In this document: piece after piece, positions 5,779 to 6,229 of the stretch
Position numbering within the stretch: the first letter of the stretch is position 1
Layout of the letters: the number at the start of each line of letters is the position of its first letter
Assembly: GCA_003140785.1 (NCBI GenBank)
Contig: PLKY01000133.1
Location: forward strand, 1-6,229
Source of the DNA: Acidobacteriaceae bacterium
GTDB taxonomy: Bacteria; Acidobacteriota; Terriglobia; Terriglobales; Acidobacteriaceae
Reading direction: 5' to 3'
Length of the DNA stretch: 6,229 nucleotides
Program-made: the position numbers and the translations under genes
The notes under the pieces: generated by a model
Databases searched by the model: none
What the model was told of the DNA's origin: nothing
The model's input: only the letters and a program-made list of their open reading frames with translations

Positions 5779-6229
5779 ATGGGGAAAATCATTGGAATTG
5801 ATCTCGGGACCACGAACTCGTGCGTCGCTGTTCTCGAAGGCGGTGAGCCAAAAGTCATTGCAAATGAAGAGGGTGCACGCACAACGCCTTCGATCGTCGG
5901 CTTTTCGAAGAGCGGCGAGCGCCTGGTTGGCCAGGTCGCAAAACGCCAAGCCATTACGAACCCCGAGAACACCATCTTCTCCATCAAGCGCTTTATGGGC
6001 CGTCGCTATGACGAAGTGAGCGACGAATTGAAAATGGTGCCCTATAAGGTCGTCGCGCAGGGCGACCATGTCGCCGTTTTGGCCCAGGGCAAGGAATATA
6101 CGCCGCCCGAAATCTCGGCCATGATCCTCCAAAAGCTCAAGAAGAGCGCCGAGGCCTATCTCGGTCAGCCTGTCACCGAGGCTGTGATCACGGTGCCGGC
6201 TTACTTTAACGACGCGCAGCGCCAGGCCA
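5779..6229 (+). CDS. dnaK: Chaperone DnaK (Hsp70), 5' end only
   Basis: The first 150 codons of the ATP-driven cytoplasmic Hsp70 chaperone, which folds and disaggregates proteins with DnaJ and GrpE; the gene continues beyond the right edge. The start MGKIIGIDLGTTNS is the standard DnaK N-terminus with the phosphate-1 loop (about 7-14). K70 in SIKRFMGRR aligns with the catalytic lysine of E. coli DnaK. P140, Y142 and R148 in VPAYFNDAQRQ correspond to the proline switch region used for interdomain signalling. All visible sequence is within the N-terminal ATPase domain, and no key residue is missing. It has its own AT-rich upstream region and is not preceded by grpE or hrcA, so it is either solo or first in its operon. 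Whether dnaJ follows cannot be seen. HscA and other Hsp70 paralogues are less likely given the canonical N-terminus. Confidence 0.97.
   Translation, partial: MGKIIGIDLGTTNSCVAVLEGGEPKVIANEEGARTTPSIVGFSKSGERLVGQVAKRQAITNPENTIFSIKRFMGRRYDEVSDELKMVPYKVVAQGDHVAVLAQGKEYTPPEISAMILQKLKKSAEAYLGQPVTEAVITVPAYFNDAQRQA

Overview
The window reads as ordinary chromosomal DNA from a GC-rich Gram-negative bacterium. The supporting signs are strong G/C preference at third codon positions, a secreted OmpA-type peptidoglycan-binding protein and Sec signal peptides. The style of the proteins (an OmpA protein with an Ala/Gln-rich coiled coil, a long serine hydrolase with an extra C-terminal domain, a DHA2 transporter and a solo dnaK) suggests Acidobacteria (Terriglobia-like). 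That placement is an inference from memory of such genomes, not something the sequence proves.

Layout from left to right. (1) 1-1354, minus: exported serine beta-lactamase-family hydrolase, cut by the left edge, GTG start. (2) 1453-2100, plus: complete beta-class carbonic anhydrase, divergent from gene 1 across 98 bp. (3) A perfect 12-bp inverted repeat straddles the carbonic anhydrase stop codon, in the short gap between convergent genes. (4) 2146-3780, minus: secreted OmpA-family protein with an unfamiliar N-terminal half, a long coiled coil and a C-terminal peptidoglycan-binding domain. (5) 3983-5563, minus: 14-TM DHA2 (EmrB/QacA-type) drug/proton antiporter, upstream of and codirectional with gene 4. 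The 202-bp gap between them holds two weak hairpins. (6) 5564-5778: AT-rich divergent region with promoter-like elements and an HspR/HAIR-like inverted repeat. (7) 5779 to the right edge, plus: 5' end of dnaK.

The genes do not form an obvious pathway or operon. Three deal with the envelope or export (serine hydrolase, OmpA-like protein, efflux pump), one with CO2/bicarbonate interconversion and one with protein folding. The most useful regulatory observation is the possible HspR-type operator ahead of dnaK. I see no rRNA, tRNA, CRISPR array, insertion sequence, phage gene or attachment site. No stretch over 300 bp lacks a gene. I found no convincing evidence of an undescribed multi-gene system.
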